A stretch of DNA of 64,000 bases from Labyrinthula sp. Ha (GCA_015227615.1 JAALGZ010000004.1:682001-746000); one strand, 5' to 3'. Positions 10,993 through 20,768 are shown, counted from the first letter of the stretch. Notes: generated by a model not told the origin, from the sequence alone. Translations and numbers: made by a program.

Positions 10993-12966
10993 ATGATGAC
11001 AGAAGGTCCAATTGTTTTCAAAGATATGATTCGAGCCAAAACTGATACATCATCTGGAGACGTGAATATTCAATATTTTCTAATGCCTAGCTTAAACTCA
11101 CTTCAGAAATGATCGAGTACGACAACTCGGATGAAGTAGAGAAATTTGACAAGAACAATATAGCCAAAGTTGTCTGGGTTAGATGTGGGCGAATAGCCAT
11201 GTTACAACTTCATTTTAATGACGGCGAGTATGAGAGGTTTGATGGGTTTAAGTACAAGCAGTTCGATGAGGTAAGCCAGTTTTTCCAAGAACAATATGGA
11301 ATTGAAATTAAAACGGAAGAACTATCTACTTATGGATATAACACTGGAAAATTGAAGTTGGCTGATAATAAAAGAGTGCTTGAACTTAAAGTGTATCTTT
11401 TTTCTCCATAATTGTTCAGTTCGAAGGCCAAACAGTTATGGAAGCACCTTTTCACTCAATATCTCAATGCGCTGTGCCAAATAAGAACGAAGTTGAGATC
11501 CAGTTTGAGGATGACGATACAGCTCCTAAAGAATACGAATCACTTGTTCAAATGCGAATTCTAGTTCCGAATAATGAAGATGACGTGGACATCGCGGAAG
11601 ACATCCAAGCAAAGATTGTAGAGAAGGCGGGAATCAGTGCCTCAACTGTATTTTTTTCTTTTGGGTTAAAATTTAGGGAGCTGTTCTTTGCCAGCTGTCA
11701 GAAAGCATTGGAACTTTTCTTACACCTCGGGGAAAATATCTCATCGAATTCTATGAAAAGGCTGTTAGGATGCATGGAAAAACTTATAACTATAAAATTG
11801 GGTACCAATCTATATCTAAAATGTTTCTTTTGCCTGGATCTTATGGAAATATTTTTGTCATCTCACTTGCTAAACCAATTCAACAGGGACAGCAAAGATA
11901 TCCACACTTAGTTATGCAACTTGGAGATAAGCAGACTTCCATTCACATTAACATGACAGAGGAAGCTCTCAAGAAAAGATTTGGAGACTCACCACCAATC
12001 AGCGTGCCAGACACTGAAGGAAAGCTATCGGAAGTTGTTGCTAGAGTTTTTAAAGCGTTCTCAGGAAAAAAGGTTTTCGTTGCTGGTGATTTTTTAAGCG
12101 CTCTGGGGTTGAAATTTGTAAAGTGTGCACTTAAAGCGGTGCAAGGATCTCTTTACCCTCTTAACCATGCATTCTTCTTCATCCACAAACCTGCAACGTA
12201 CCTAAGGTATGAGGATATTCAACATGTGGAGTTTTTACGGCTGGACACCACCGATAATAAATTCTTTGATCTGGAAGTTGTTTCTCGAACTGGACAGGAA
12301 AGTCAGAAATACCAATTTAGCAACATTGAAAAGGAGGACTATCCTCAATTATTTTCCTATTTGAAGAAGAAAGGAATAAGTATAAAGAACAGAAATATTG
12401 CTGAGAACTCTTTGAAACTTGCTGAGGATGTGGCAAGAATGGTTGAATCTCAGAAAGCACAGAGGCAGCATATAGGAGGAGGTTCAGATATTAGCGATGA
12501 TGAATCTGAAGAGGATAGTGATTTTGAAGCTGGTTCAGATCACTCCGGGGGATCTGGTAAAAGCTCGGATGATTCCGATAGTGACTCTGACCATGAAGAG
12601 TCAAAGCCGAAGAAAGTTGCTAAGAGAAAGAAATCGGCAGCTGAAGGGTCAAAGGAGACTGCCCCTGCAAAGAAAAAGGCAAAAAAGAAAGACCCGAAAT
12701 ATCCCAAAAAGAACTTATCCGCGTACATGTTTTTCTCTAAAGAAGAGGGCAAAAGGTTACGAGAATTGCCTGAGAATAAGGATCTTAAGATAACAGATAT
12801 TGCTAAGAAAGTAGGGGAAGCGTGGAAATCAATATCTCAGGAAAATAAAAAGAAATATGAGGAAGAAGCTGCTAAAGATAAAGAAAGGTTTGAGAAGGAT
12901 CTAAAAAAGTATGTCCCTTCTGAAGGGTTTGACAAGAGTGGCAAGCCTATAGAGAAAGCAGGTTAA
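10993..12966 (+). CDS. SSRP1: FACT complex subunit SSRP1/POB3, with HMG box
   Basis: Four exons (10993-11061, 11091-11390, 11420-11647, 11677-12966) give 628 residues; the three introns are each 29 nt and between codons. SSRP1 pairs with SPT16 to form FACT, which loosens and rebuilds nucleosomes during transcription and replication. The N-terminal POB3/SSRP1 domain starts MMTEGPIVFKDMIRAK. The middle double-PH region carries the diagnostic LTPRGKYLIEF, RMHGKTYNYKIGY, QQGQQRYPHLV and YPLNHAFFFIHKP segments. An acidic Ser/Asp/Glu linker and a Lys-rich patch follow, then a C-terminal HMG box (YPKKNLSAYMFFSKEEGKRL…VGEAWKSISQENKKKYEEEA). Splicing is required: unspliced, the frame breaks exactly at each intron. 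Of the two adjacent ATGs I chose the first at 10993. The stop codon overlaps that of COG6. Confidence 0.95.
11062..11090 (+). other. 29-nt spliceosomal intron 1 of SSRP1
   Basis: It begins GTGAATATT, ends AATGCCTAG and contains TTTTCTAAT as a possible branch site about ten bases from the end. Removing it joins …TDTSSGD to LKLTSEMIEYDN in frame, matching the family's N-terminal domain. Phase 0. Confidence 0.88.
11391..11419 (+). other. 29-nt spliceosomal intron 2 of SSRP1
   Basis: It begins GTGTATCTTTTTTC and ends ATTGTTCAG. Removing it joins …RVLELK to FEGQTVMEAPFHSISQC, which aligns with the conserved IPLSNVSQC region of SSRP1. Phase 0. Confidence 0.9.
11648..11676 (+). other. 29-nt spliceosomal intron 3 of SSRP1
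   Basis: It begins GTATTTTTTTC and ends GGGTTAAAATTTAG. Removing it joins …KAGISAST to GAVLCQLSESIGTFLTPRGK, restoring the LTPRG block of the family. Phase 0. Confidence 0.92.
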
Positions 12967-14690
12967 AGATTCAAAGCTTCACGTATGTAGTCTAGTGATA
13001 CACCTTGCTCTTCCTTAAATTTCTGGTAAATCATAAGCACTAATTCTTCTTGCATATCCTTCCTGAAAACGTGATTCTCTACCAAGTTGATACCGACCAA
13101 GTCTAAATCCTTCAGCTTTTCCTCCAACTTGACAGTCTTGGAAGCGGGAGTAATTTTATGTACCTTTGATTTTACAACATACTCAGAAAAACGAAATGCA
13201 TCCTGTGTCAGACTCTGAACATAGTCCGCACTAAAAGCATAAGGTTTCAACACATCTCTTAGACGAACTACAGAATTTAAACTTGAAATCGCCTGCTTCT
13301 CTTTCTCAGAATACTCTTGCTGAGAAAGCTTTTGGATAGCCTTCAATAGCGGCGAAATCAGTTTATTCAAGAGCAAATCTACATTGAAAAATGCATAATC
13401 ATCCGTAGTCAAAAACTCTGTCCGAGAAAATTTAGACGAATTCTTAGAATAGAGAACTAGAATGTCCGCAACAACATTCATTCTCATGCTTAAACCTTGT
13501 TCGGAAACATCAACCAATAAATTTTCATTCTCAATTCGAATTAAATCAAAAAACCTTTTCATCTTGTCTTCTACCAGCAGATCAATTTGAGCAGCCAAAG
13601 AACTCTTACTCTTTGGCAGACCTAGAACGTGGGTAAAAACTCCGGAATAAAACTTTAGAATGTGAGAATCTTCAAATAATACAAGTTCATTTACAGATTG
13701 TGCTCCATCTGCTCGAAGAAGAGAAATCACAGGTTCTGTAATAAGGTCAGCCAACTGGAGATTTAGTGCTGAGGTTGGAAATCCTTGAAACACTTGTTCC
13801 TGAAGATCAACCTCGTTTGCTAGCAGCTGATGAATATACGCAAGTCTATCTTTCATCGATAATCTTCCAAGCCGTGGAGTTCTCCTTATGCATGAAGAAA
13901 AATAATAAGCCCTTGCTTCAATGAACTTTCCAGCAATGGTTTTAATAATTTGCTCATTTGAAGATTTCAGAGAAATGACAAAGATTCTGGTGCATCGGTC
14001 TGAAGCGTCAAATCTATCGCTTCTAGACAGAGAACTGCTTTCCAGGTTTTCCTCGAAATATAAAAGCTGCTTATTTTGAGCTCTAGTTCTTAATTTCTGA
14101 TATCTTGTTTGAACATTTAAAATTTCCGACATGCCAGGTCGATTGGAGGAAACCAGAGAGTTAGCTTTGTCCAGAGCAGCTTCAAGCTTGTTTAGTAGCT
14201 GAAAATATTGATCATTCAAAGAAAAATTGTTCTCAAGGAGTAAGATACGTTCTTCTTCCTTTGAAAGTGCCAAATTTTGAAGAACGCTCTTTTTTTCTTC
14301 AGATATTTCGGCTTCTAATTTCTTTTCCTTGTCCAACTTTTTTGCTTCTGCCAAAAAGGTATTGATGGATTCTTTCTGCACGGTTACAGATGAAAAGGTT
14401 TCAGAAAAAATTGTTTCAATCTGTTCGGTCCTATCCCTTAATCTTTGAATATAGTTCTTGTATGTGTTAACTTTTTCCACAACAGATTCCATGCTCCTAA
14501 TGTAGTCATCCTCAATGTCTAAAAATAAGGAAGCAAAACATTGGTTACATTCTTCAACTTCTTCTTTCATATTATTAAAATTAGAAATATTTGGTTTCCG
14601 TTGGAGAATAGTGTTTAATACATCAAACGCGGCTTTAACATCTGGTAAGATAAATCCTTCTCTACTTGTATCCTTTATCATTTCCGTCAT
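12963..14690 (-). CDS. COG6: Conserved oligomeric Golgi complex subunit 6
   Basis: A 575-residue intact frame, a little shorter than animal COG6 (about 650). The N-terminal third is a long coiled coil (about 35-180: …QRLRDRTEQIETIFSETF…, …ALSKEEERILLLEN…), as in lobe-B COG subunits that belong to the CATCHR tethering class. The middle has the family pattern RTPRLGRLSMKDRLAYIHQL followed by LLANEVDLQEQVFQGF, corresponding to the conserved 'HDPLRYVGDMLAWLHQ' region. The rest is all-helical. COG tethers retrograde vesicles at the Golgi, so this organism has a regular retrograde Golgi pathway. The gene is tail-to-tail with SSRP1, the two TAA stops overlapping in the TTAA at 12963-12966. It is divergent from eL31. 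Confidence 0.85.
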   Translation of the reverse strand: MTEMIKDTSREGFILPDVKAAFDVLNTILQRKPNISNFNNMKEEVEECNQCFASLFLDIEDDYIRSMESVVEKVNTYKNYIQRLRDRTEQIETIFSETFSSVTVQKESINTFLAEAKKLDKEKKLEAEISEEKKSVLQNLALSKEEERILLLENNFSLNDQYFQLLNKLEAALDKANSLVSSNRPGMSEILNVQTRYQKLRTRAQNKQLLYFEENLESSSLSRSDRFDASDRCTRIFVISLKSSNEQIIKTIAGKFIEARAYYFSSCIRRTPRLGRLSMKDRLAYIHQLLANEVDLQEQVFQGFPTSALNLQLADLITEPVISLLRADGAQSVNELVLFEDSHILKFYSGVFTHVLGLPKSKSSLAAQIDLLVEDKMKRFFDLIRIENENLLVDVSEQGLSMRMNVVADILVLYSKNSSKFSRTEFLTTDDYAFFNVDLLLNKLISPLLKAIQKLSQQEYSEKEKQAISSLNSVVRLRDVLKPYAFSADYVQSLTQDAFRFSEYVVKSKVHKITPASKTVKLEEKLKDLDLVGINLVENHVFRKDMQEELVLMIYQKFKEEQGVSLDYIREALNL

Positions 14691-14882
14691 TGTTTCTTAT
14701 TCCATTAAATGTTTGGCAATAAACTTTTGAAAGAACTACGGTAAAAGTAATCGAAAATATTTTATCGTGATATGAATAGTATGGTATACAATTTCCGGTA
14801 ATGAAGATAATGCACCAATCAAAATGAAAGTTGTATTTCATTGGTTAAAAAGGAAACCAAACAAAAATAAAAAATTTAGACA
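14691..14882. promoter_or_regulatory. Shared divergent promoter of COG6 and eL31
   Basis: These 192 bp contain two TTACCG(G/T)A-type motifs, TACGGTAA at 14737-14744 and TCCGGTAA at 14794-14801. An inverted CCAAT pair follows, CCAAT at 14815-14819 and ATTGG at 14840-14844, 38-67 bp before the eL31 start. The same CCAAT pairing is seen at the eL42/MINDY promoter. Roles are inferred from position. Confidence 0.45.
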
Positions 14883-15230
14883 ATGGCAGAGGAAAGAGCA
14901 ACCCGACCTGATGTAATCACAGTAGATTACACCATAAAGATGGCAAAGCGCATTAAATGCGTAGGAGCAAAGAAAAGAGGACCAAGAGCTGTTCGTGAAA
15001 TCCGTAAGTTTGTTCAAAAAGCTATGGGAACAAAAGATGTTAGAATTGACACTAGTTTGAACGCATTCGTTTGGTCAAGAGGTATCAAGGGAGTTCCTAG
15101 AAAGATAAGAGTTAGATGCTCAAGGAAAAGAAACGAAGATGAAGAGGCAAAAAACAAATTATACACAGTTGTTCAACACGTTCAGGTTGCTTCTTTTGAT
15201 GGTCTTCAAACGGAGGTTGTTGACGCTTAA
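14883..15230 (+). CDS. RPL31: 60S ribosomal protein eL31
   Basis: A 115-residue intact frame, normal for eL31 (about 113-125). The family signature is seen throughout: [20 protein letters not shown], then [40 protein letters not shown] and [20 protein letters not shown], ending in the [19 protein letters not shown] tail. It lies near the exit of the peptide tunnel in the large subunit. The start at 14883 follows an A-rich leader (AAAAATTTAGACA). No intron. It is divergent from COG6 and converges with DSCC1 77 bp further on. Confidence 0.97.
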   Translation: MAEERATRPDVITVDYTIKMAKRIKCVGAKKRGPRAVREIRKFVQKAMGTKDVRIDTSLNAFVWSRGIKGVPRKIRVRCSRKRNEDEEAKNKLYTVVQHVQVASFDGLQTEVVDA

Positions 15231-15307
15231 GCCAAGAGAAAACAGCTTAAGTTTAAACTATTCTCTGGACGTTTTATTTTCTTAAATCAATGAATACTCC
15301 AAGTTGT

Positions 15308-16461
15308 TCATTTTCGTTTCTTGTAGACTTTTATAGAGAAGTCTGCTGAAGACCTGCAAAGAGTAGAAAATCTCTCAAACAGTTTTCCCTTTGAAAGTTC
15401 AGGAGTTATTAGATGTTCAACATAGACCCCGATGTCATCAGGATGCCATTCGTTTTTTATCAAGAATAATCTGTTGAACAAGGTTTTTGCAGATAAGTGT
15501 CTCAAATCGGCTGCGAAGAGTCTTTTTATTAATACATTATCGTACAGCGACTCATCATCTGGTATTGTTAGTTTGTTCTGAGTAACTCCAAATCCTGCAA
15601 GGTAATCTTTCTCGAAAAGAATACCTTTTGGAAGGAGATTGCCAACCTATATATTCACATTAATTAGAGGATCTACCTTAGAGATAAGATTAGAAAGGGA
15701 GATCTGATTTTCATCTTTGAGTAGTTCTTCAACTTTCCATTGATAAAGCTTCTTCTTGTTCAAGCTTAATTTGCCATTTGCCTCTTCGGTAAACTCTAAT
15801 AAAACTGCTTTGATGCAAACTTCATGAAACGAAGACAATGCTAAACAAACTTCTTCCTTTGTAAATTCCTACAAATAATTAAAATTTTAACACCTACGTC
15901 AAGGTTGATATTCTTCTGGAGTACCGCCATTAACAAGCTGTTCAGAATACTCGTTTTCTCTTCTCGCTCCAATACCGCGTACCTTTTCGTACATTCAAGA
16001 ACCTTTACTGCATTTATTTCCGCAAGGTAGGCTAATAATTCCTTCTCACTTGAAATGCAGTGTCTTCTTATCTCATCTAAAGTTACTCCACCGCTTTGTA
16101 CTAAAGTCGAAGTTGAGATTGGAGTAACCTCGAGAAGTGGTTTAACTTTGGTGAAATTTGGTGATGTTTTTTGTATTAAATAACTATGATCAACACCAGA
16201 TATTATTTTGCTTGTATTTTTTTCTCTTAAAAGTATTGTGTTTGAGTTTTCCACGCGTTTCAGAACAAATGTCTCGTCTTTGGTGACAAAAAAAACCTCC
16301 TGCGACAGTTCCGAGTTGGATACAAACTCACCAAAGGTTTTGAGCTCACTTTCAGTATTAGTAGTAGATGCCAAGTCCAAATTTAATCCTTTGGGGAGTT
16401 GTAGTAACTTAAACGAGTTGAAACTGAATGAGGAACAAAAGCTAACGGTTTCTTTCTCCAT
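15308..16461 (-). CDS. DSCC1: Sister-chromatid cohesion protein DSCC1 (DCC1), CTF18-RFC subunit
   Basis: Three exons on the minus strand (16461-15898, 15868-15677, 15646-15308) give 364 residues, close to the family's usual 390. The C-terminus carries the diagnostic block NRLFLIKNEWHPDDIGVYVE followed by a region ending STLCRSSADFSIKVYKKRK, matching 'LFSLREKWTEEDIAPYIQDL…YARSS…VKVYNSR' of animal DCC1. The middle has the winged-helix-like GGVTLDEIRRHCISSEKELLAYL segment. DCC1 joins CTF8 to the CTF18-RFC clamp loader, loading PCNA and supporting cohesion. The introns (29 and 30 nt) are both between codons, and without splicing the frame stops. The gene is convergent with eL31. Confidence 0.88.
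15647..15676 (-). other. 30-nt spliceosomal intron 2 of DSCC1
   Basis: On the minus strand it begins GTAGATCCTCTAATTAAT and ends GAATATATAG. Removing it joins …SLSNLISK to VGNLLPKGILFEKDYLAG. Its length is a multiple of three, but the final TAG is itself an in-frame stop, so an unspliced message would end there. Phase 0. Confidence 0.82.
15869..15897 (-). other. 29-nt spliceosomal intron 1 of DSCC1
   Basis: On the minus strand it begins GTAGGTGTTAAAATT and ends ATTATTTGTAG. Removing it joins …LQKNINLD to EFTKEEVCLALSSFHEVC in frame. Phase 0. Confidence 0.88.
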
Positions 16462-17935
16462 TTCTCGTTTTTTAAACGAGGCCTGGGTAATGTCACACTG
16501 TGTTTCAATGCAATTGACAAAAGAAATCGCGAAACGTCAGAACAATGGAAGATACATATTTTAGCGTAACTGTGGTATTAGTTGTTTACTTCTTGTTTTA
16601 TGTCCTATAAATTCAATTATAATTTGAATCATTATTGAGCTGCGTAAAATTTAAGTTATTTTATGTAAACGTCCGTAGCTATTGAAGTGCTCTGGTTTGG
16701 CATACTTAAATTGTGTAAAGTAAATATAAAAACGAACAGAGTTGTACTTAAGTTCTTAACGTATTAATCTAATATTTATTGCTTTTAACTTTAAATACAG
16801 CATTTCTGGAGCAAGGTGCAGTTCGGGCAGCTGTTAATATAAATGTCTTGTCTCTTGTGAATACCAATGTCATCCGGTAATTACAGTGATAGCTTCTTTG
16901 TATATTCTTTTTTTGTATGAGTTAAAGCATTACTGCATAAGTAATACTTGAACTAACCTCGAGGTATATTTTATATACCGGAAATAGTATAAACCAGAGG
17001 CTCCATTCGGTGCTCAATGTACCATAGTAGACCTCCGTCCGGTAGTGCACGGAGACCAAGCATTTTAGCAATGAAGCAATAAGTGATTGCCTTAATAAAA
17101 CTTTTATTCTTTTATCTTTTATTCTATTAATTTGCTTCAGAGAAACACAAGGTTGTTTAATGAGATAAGCTGGGGCAATATAAGAAGGGAAGTTGGGATG
17201 ATCAAGACTCGCTTCAAGACAGAGATTTTGTTGCAAAGGTGGTGGCTAAATAAAAGCTCTTTTCTGTATTGGTTGAAAGGCATAAAGTGGTATAAATTGT
17301 TACTTAATTTGTTATTTATTGAAACTGCAAACGATAAGTATTCCGCACTTTAGATATTCTTATTTCCAACTTTGGGCACATACTGTTCCAATGCCCAACT
17401 TAGTGCGTACTTACCTTTCGTGCTATAATGTCATTGTAGTTTACAAGGATTGATATAGTGTAATGTTACGTTACGTGTTATACATCGTGAATATATGATA
17501 ATCTAGCCTTTTAAATCTTAACGCAAACTCCTAGATTTCATTAATAACTGTACAGCTGAGGACATTGTTTTTATGGTCTCTAACCATAGCCAAATGTAAC
17601 ATTCTTTATTGCATTACTTCAATAATAAATAACGAAACATATCAAAATTGAGTGTTCTTAAGCCCGGAAATTGATGTCAAACCAAGGTAAGATATGTGTC
17701 GTTCTTATAAAACTTCTAAGAGCTAATTGACTCCTCTTATTTCCTTCTGACAAAATAAATGTACATCTGTATGCAAGCAACTATTTCTTGTGAGGAGTAT
17801 GCAAAAGAATACTAACTTTCTATTTTACACCATTTGCGGAATTCTGTTTCGCACAGACAATATTTGTTTTAACGTTTAAAATATTGTTAATCTTTATATC
17901 ATATCCGTTTAAAAAGAAAGATAGAAAATTAAAGA
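16462..17935. other. Gene-free stretch and divergent promoter region
   Basis: No supported gene. The longest frame (104 codons, minus, 16922-17236) has no ATG at its start and no recognisable features. TTACCGGA-type motifs occur at 16873-16880 and 16976-16983, with a weaker TCCGGTAG copy near 17037. These might belong to an unseen transcript. The last 200 bp are very AT-rich and lead to CFAP45. Confidence 0.45.
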
Positions 17936-19387
17936 ATGGTTAAAACTGGTTCTTATCGAAAAATTAGTTCTAAAAGTGAAGTTGATCCGCTTCTCTTTGG
18001 TCGCGGAAAGACGAAGCTAAACAGACGAGAAAGACTTACTCGGGAAAAGTATAGTGCTACGAAAATATCGCAAGATGAGTTAGTTGCTTTGAAGATCAGA
18101 GCAAAATACATTTCTGACGAAGAAAGGATTAAGAGAGATGAACTCTCTAAAAAGAATAGAAAAGAGGAGGAAAAAAGAAGAGAAGTTCTGAAGAATGAAC
18201 TATTAAGTAAAGGAATGAAGAAAAAAGCTAGTTGTGATTCTGATGATGAAGAGGGAAAGAAGGCAAGAAATGCTCTTTTAGAACGAGCTAAAGAAATTGA
18301 AGAAGAGAATATGGATCAAATTAAGTTGCTGAGGAGAAAGAAGCTATATGCTGAATGTGCGCAAATAAGAGAAAAGCAACTGAAAGAGAAGAAGCAAAGA
18401 GAAGAAAGGGAAAAGGCAAAAGAAAAGTACGAGGAGAATTTGGTTGAATTGGATCGTTTGGAAGCCTTAAGAAAAGCAGAAGAAAAAGAAAAAGAGTTGA
18501 TGGAGCAGCGTAAGAAGGATTTTTACCAAATTCAGCAGCAGATTGCGGAAAGGCAGAGACAAAAGGTTCTTGAAGAAGAAGCTCGCGAGCAAGAAAAATT
18601 CTTGATGAAAAGTATGATTGAAGCACAAGAGCAGGAGGACCTGAAAAAGCGTATGAGGAAACAAGAGGAAGGAAAGCAGCTGCTTAAAGAAGTCTTAGCC
18701 GCTAATGAGGAAGCGATTAGAATGAAGAAAAAAGTTATTGAAAGAGAAAAAGCTGAAGATCAAAAAATTTTGTCTTGGATATTGGAGAAACAAAGGAGAG
18801 AAGAAGAACAGGAGCAAAAAAAACTAGAGTTAAAAGCTCAAAAAGATAAAGAGTTTTATGAAGTTGCGGCAAAAATGAAGAAAAGTGAGGACAACAGAGC
18901 AGAAAAGGATTTTCTTTTGGCAAAAAGAGCTCAACATGAAGAAAGAAGAAAACTTCGGGAAAAGGAGCGAAAAGAAAGGGAAAAGAGAAAAGCGATGCTT
19001 ACTGAATTGCAGCAAGCGAAAGAGGAGCAGTCAAGGAGAAAGCTAGAATCCATAAAAATCGCTGCTGTAATGGATCATAGAGAATGGCAAAAAGCCCAAA
19101 GAGAGAAAAGGGAAGCAGAGATGAAAATTGAACAAGCTGAAAAAGCTGCAAAGGAAAGAGATAGGAAGCATCAAGAAGAACTCCGTAAACAAATTAAAGA
19201 GGTGGAGTCTCAGAGGAAACGTGAGTTTGGAGAAAGAAAAGAAGAAGGAAGAAAAATTCAAAATGAAAATAAAGAGTTCTTAAACAAAGCGAACAAACGC
19301 AAGAACATTATTCTGAAGGAAATGAGGGATTCTAATATTCCAGAGAAGTATTGTGCAGATGTAGCTAGAACAAAAATCGTCGTTTAG
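17936..19387 (+). CDS. CFAP45: Cilia- and flagella-associated protein 45
   Basis: An intact 483-residue frame, almost entirely charged coiled coil (Lys, Glu, Arg, Gln). The N-terminus MVKTGSYRKISSKSEVDPLL followed by FGRGKTK and RERLTREKYSATKISQDELV resembles the CFAP45 N-terminal segment, which in known axonemes lies inside doublet microtubules as a luminal (MIP) protein. The body pattern (…MKMIEREKAE…, …REWRRKE-like repeats…) and the C-terminal SNIPEKYCADVARTKIVV also fit that family. Animal CFAP45 is about 550 residues. The protein is good evidence that this organism builds motile 9+2 axonemes. Repetitive coiled coil makes family assignment less certain than for the enzymes here, but the two ends are diagnostic. 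The gene is convergent with the 137-aa gene, with 38 bp between stops. Confidence 0.85.
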   Translation: MVKTGSYRKISSKSEVDPLLFGRGKTKLNRRERLTREKYSATKISQDELVALKIRAKYISDEERIKRDELSKKNRKEEEKRREVLKNELLSKGMKKKASCDSDDEEGKKARNALLERAKEIEEENMDQIKLLRRKKLYAECAQIREKQLKEKKQREEREKAKEKYEENLVELDRLEALRKAEEKEKELMEQRKKDFYQIQQQIAERQRQKVLEEEAREQEKFLMKSMIEAQEQEDLKKRMRKQEEGKQLLKEVLAANEEAIRMKKKVIEREKAEDQKILSWILEKQRREEEQEQKKLELKAQKDKEFYEVAAKMKKSEDNRAEKDFLLAKRAQHEERRKLREKERKEREKRKAMLTELQQAKEEQSRRKLESIKIAAVMDHREWQKAQREKREAEMKIEQAEKAAKERDRKHQEELRKQIKEVESQRKREFGERKEEGRKIQNENKEFLNKANKRKNIILKEMRDSNIPEKYCADVARTKIVV

Positions 19388-19425
19388 CCCCAGTTAATCT
19401 TTGTAGACTTAGAAACACAAACTTT

Positions 19426-19839
19426 TCAATCAACTATATCTCTTTTTTTGAGGTTCATTGCATAGAGTTGATACTCGTCTTTTTCTAAGAACGTAGGATC
19501 TTCATCGAACACGATTTCCAACGAAACAGGAACAGGCTCTTCATCATGATTTATAAAAGTTAGTTCTGTGAATTGTTTTTTAACTATTCTACCAACAAAA
19601 AGAAAGGATCCAATTATTATTTCAGGCCTATCAGTATCAAGTTTTGACAAGTGAAGAGCTGGGAGGTTCGCGCTAGAAAAGCCTCGCTTCTCCAATACAG
19701 GGAACCTAAGGTGGAACCTGGTTTTCTCTTCAATTTCTTTCTCTTTTTTATTATGCTCATTTGTCTGCAATATATCTCTGAGGTGTTTCCGAGACACATC
19801 AAGAGGATCTTCATCAGTAGCTTCGCTAACACTTGCCAT
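19426..19839 (-). CDS. Hypothetical protein (137 aa)
   Basis: An intact ATG frame of 137 residues. The N-terminal half is charged and probably helical (…NEHNKKEKEIEEKTRFHLRF). The second half looks like a beta-rich fold with alternating hydrophobic residues (IIIGSFLFVGRIVKKQFTEL, then VPVSLEIVFDEDPTFLEKDE), perhaps a small C2/PapD-like sandwich; that is a guess from pattern only. No signal peptide or membrane segment. The product is unrecognised. Its position tail-to-tail with CFAP45 and its normal composition support a real gene. Confidence 0.65.
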   Translation of the reverse strand: MASVSEATDEDPLDVSRKHLRDILQTNEHNKKEKEIEEKTRFHLRFPVLEKRGFSSANLPALHLSKLDTDRPEIIIGSFLFVGRIVKKQFTELTFINHDEEPVPVSLEIVFDEDPTFLEKDEYQLYAMNLKKRDIVD

Positions 19840-19963
19840 GGAAAGTTCTACTTTTATCTGTTTGAACGTACAGTAATGTCATAATGTGTTATTTATATAG
19901 AAATTTCTTATAACTTTCCGCGGCTGCAAATTGCAGTTCAATTTCAAATTTAATATAGAGCAA

Positions 19964-20506
19964 ATGACCAAAACTATACAAGTTGAAAAGGAACTCTTCT
20001 TAAGAGTTTTTAAGAAAGAAAACAGTGCAGAATTGTTTGATTTAGTGGATAAGAACAGAGCTTATCTAAGGAAATGGCTCCCGTGGCTTGATTTTGTTAA
20101 AAGTGCAGAGGATGAGGAAAAGACTATTCAACTGTGGAATGAGAACTTTAATAAAAAGGAAGGTTTTGTGTTTGGAATTTTTCTAAATAATAAGATTATT
20201 GGAAATGTTGGATTTGTTCGTAAAAACGACTCTGGCGCTGCCGAAATTGGATACTGGTTAGGAGAAGAATTTCAAGGGAAAGGAATTGTTACAAAATGTT
20301 GTAAGAGTCTGATTGACTTTGGATTTAAAGAAGCCATGCATGATGAAATAGAAATACGTGTTGCTACCAACAATAAGAAAAGTAAATCTATTCCTGAGAG
20401 ATTGGGATTTAGATACAGCAGAAGGGTACCTAATGGTGAGAAGTTGTATGGGCGGTATGTAGACTTGGATTACTACTCAATAACGAGAAAAGATTGGTGT
20501 AAATAA
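19964..20506 (+). CDS. GNAT acetyltransferase, RimJ/RimL/YdaF-like
   Basis: A 180-residue frame from the first ATG at 19964. It has the RimL-type layout: an N-terminal RPxxA-like region with LRKWLPWLDF, the beta4 segment FGIFLNNKIIGNVGF, the acetyl-CoA pyrophosphate loop in AEIGYWLGEEFQGKGIVTKC, and the downstream IEIRVATNNKKSKSIPERLG with the following LGF motif typical of these N-acetyltransferases. In bacteria such proteins acetylate ribosomal-protein N-termini or small molecules; the substrate here is unknown. The sequence looks more bacterial (YdaF/RimL) than like eukaryotic NATs, so past gene transfer is plausible but unproven. No targeting signal is evident. The gene stands just before the hAT insertion. 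Confidence 0.85.
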   Translation: MTKTIQVEKELFLRVFKKENSAELFDLVDKNRAYLRKWLPWLDFVKSAEDEEKTIQLWNENFNKKEGFVFGIFLNNKIIGNVGFVRKNDSGAAEIGYWLGEEFQGKGIVTKCCKSLIDFGFKEAMHDEIEIRVATNNKKSKSIPERLGFRYSRRVPNGEKLYGRYVDLDYYSITRKDWCK

Positions 20507-20760
20507 TATTTCTATTCGCAAAACTAAAGACTTTAAGTCTATCTACATGTTAAAAATATTATTCTATAATTTCTATGTATGTTTGAACATTTGAGACTAC
20601 TGCATAGATAGATCATCTCAGTACTCAAAGGACAGAAACCTGAACAAGAACTAGATTTATTTGTACTTTGCTTGAAAATAATGTTCTTTTCCTCAGTTCA
20701 GAGTTAATATATATCGTAATTTTACTCTGGGATATTTCTTTGCATAGTAATTTATAGCTA

Positions 20761-20768
20761 CTTAGAGC
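20761..20768 (+). repeat. hAT target-site duplication, left copy
   Basis: CTTAGAGC directly precedes the left inverted repeat and matches the right copy at 23033-23040 exactly. Confidence 0.93.

Noticed and set aside
16922-17236. 104-codon minus-strand frame as a gene
   Set aside because: It begins at TTG without an in-frame ATG and shows no recognisable features; expected by chance in AT-rich DNA.
19931-19963. Longer start for the acetyltransferase
   Set aside because: The upstream start would be TTG; the first ATG at 19964 fits the family start.
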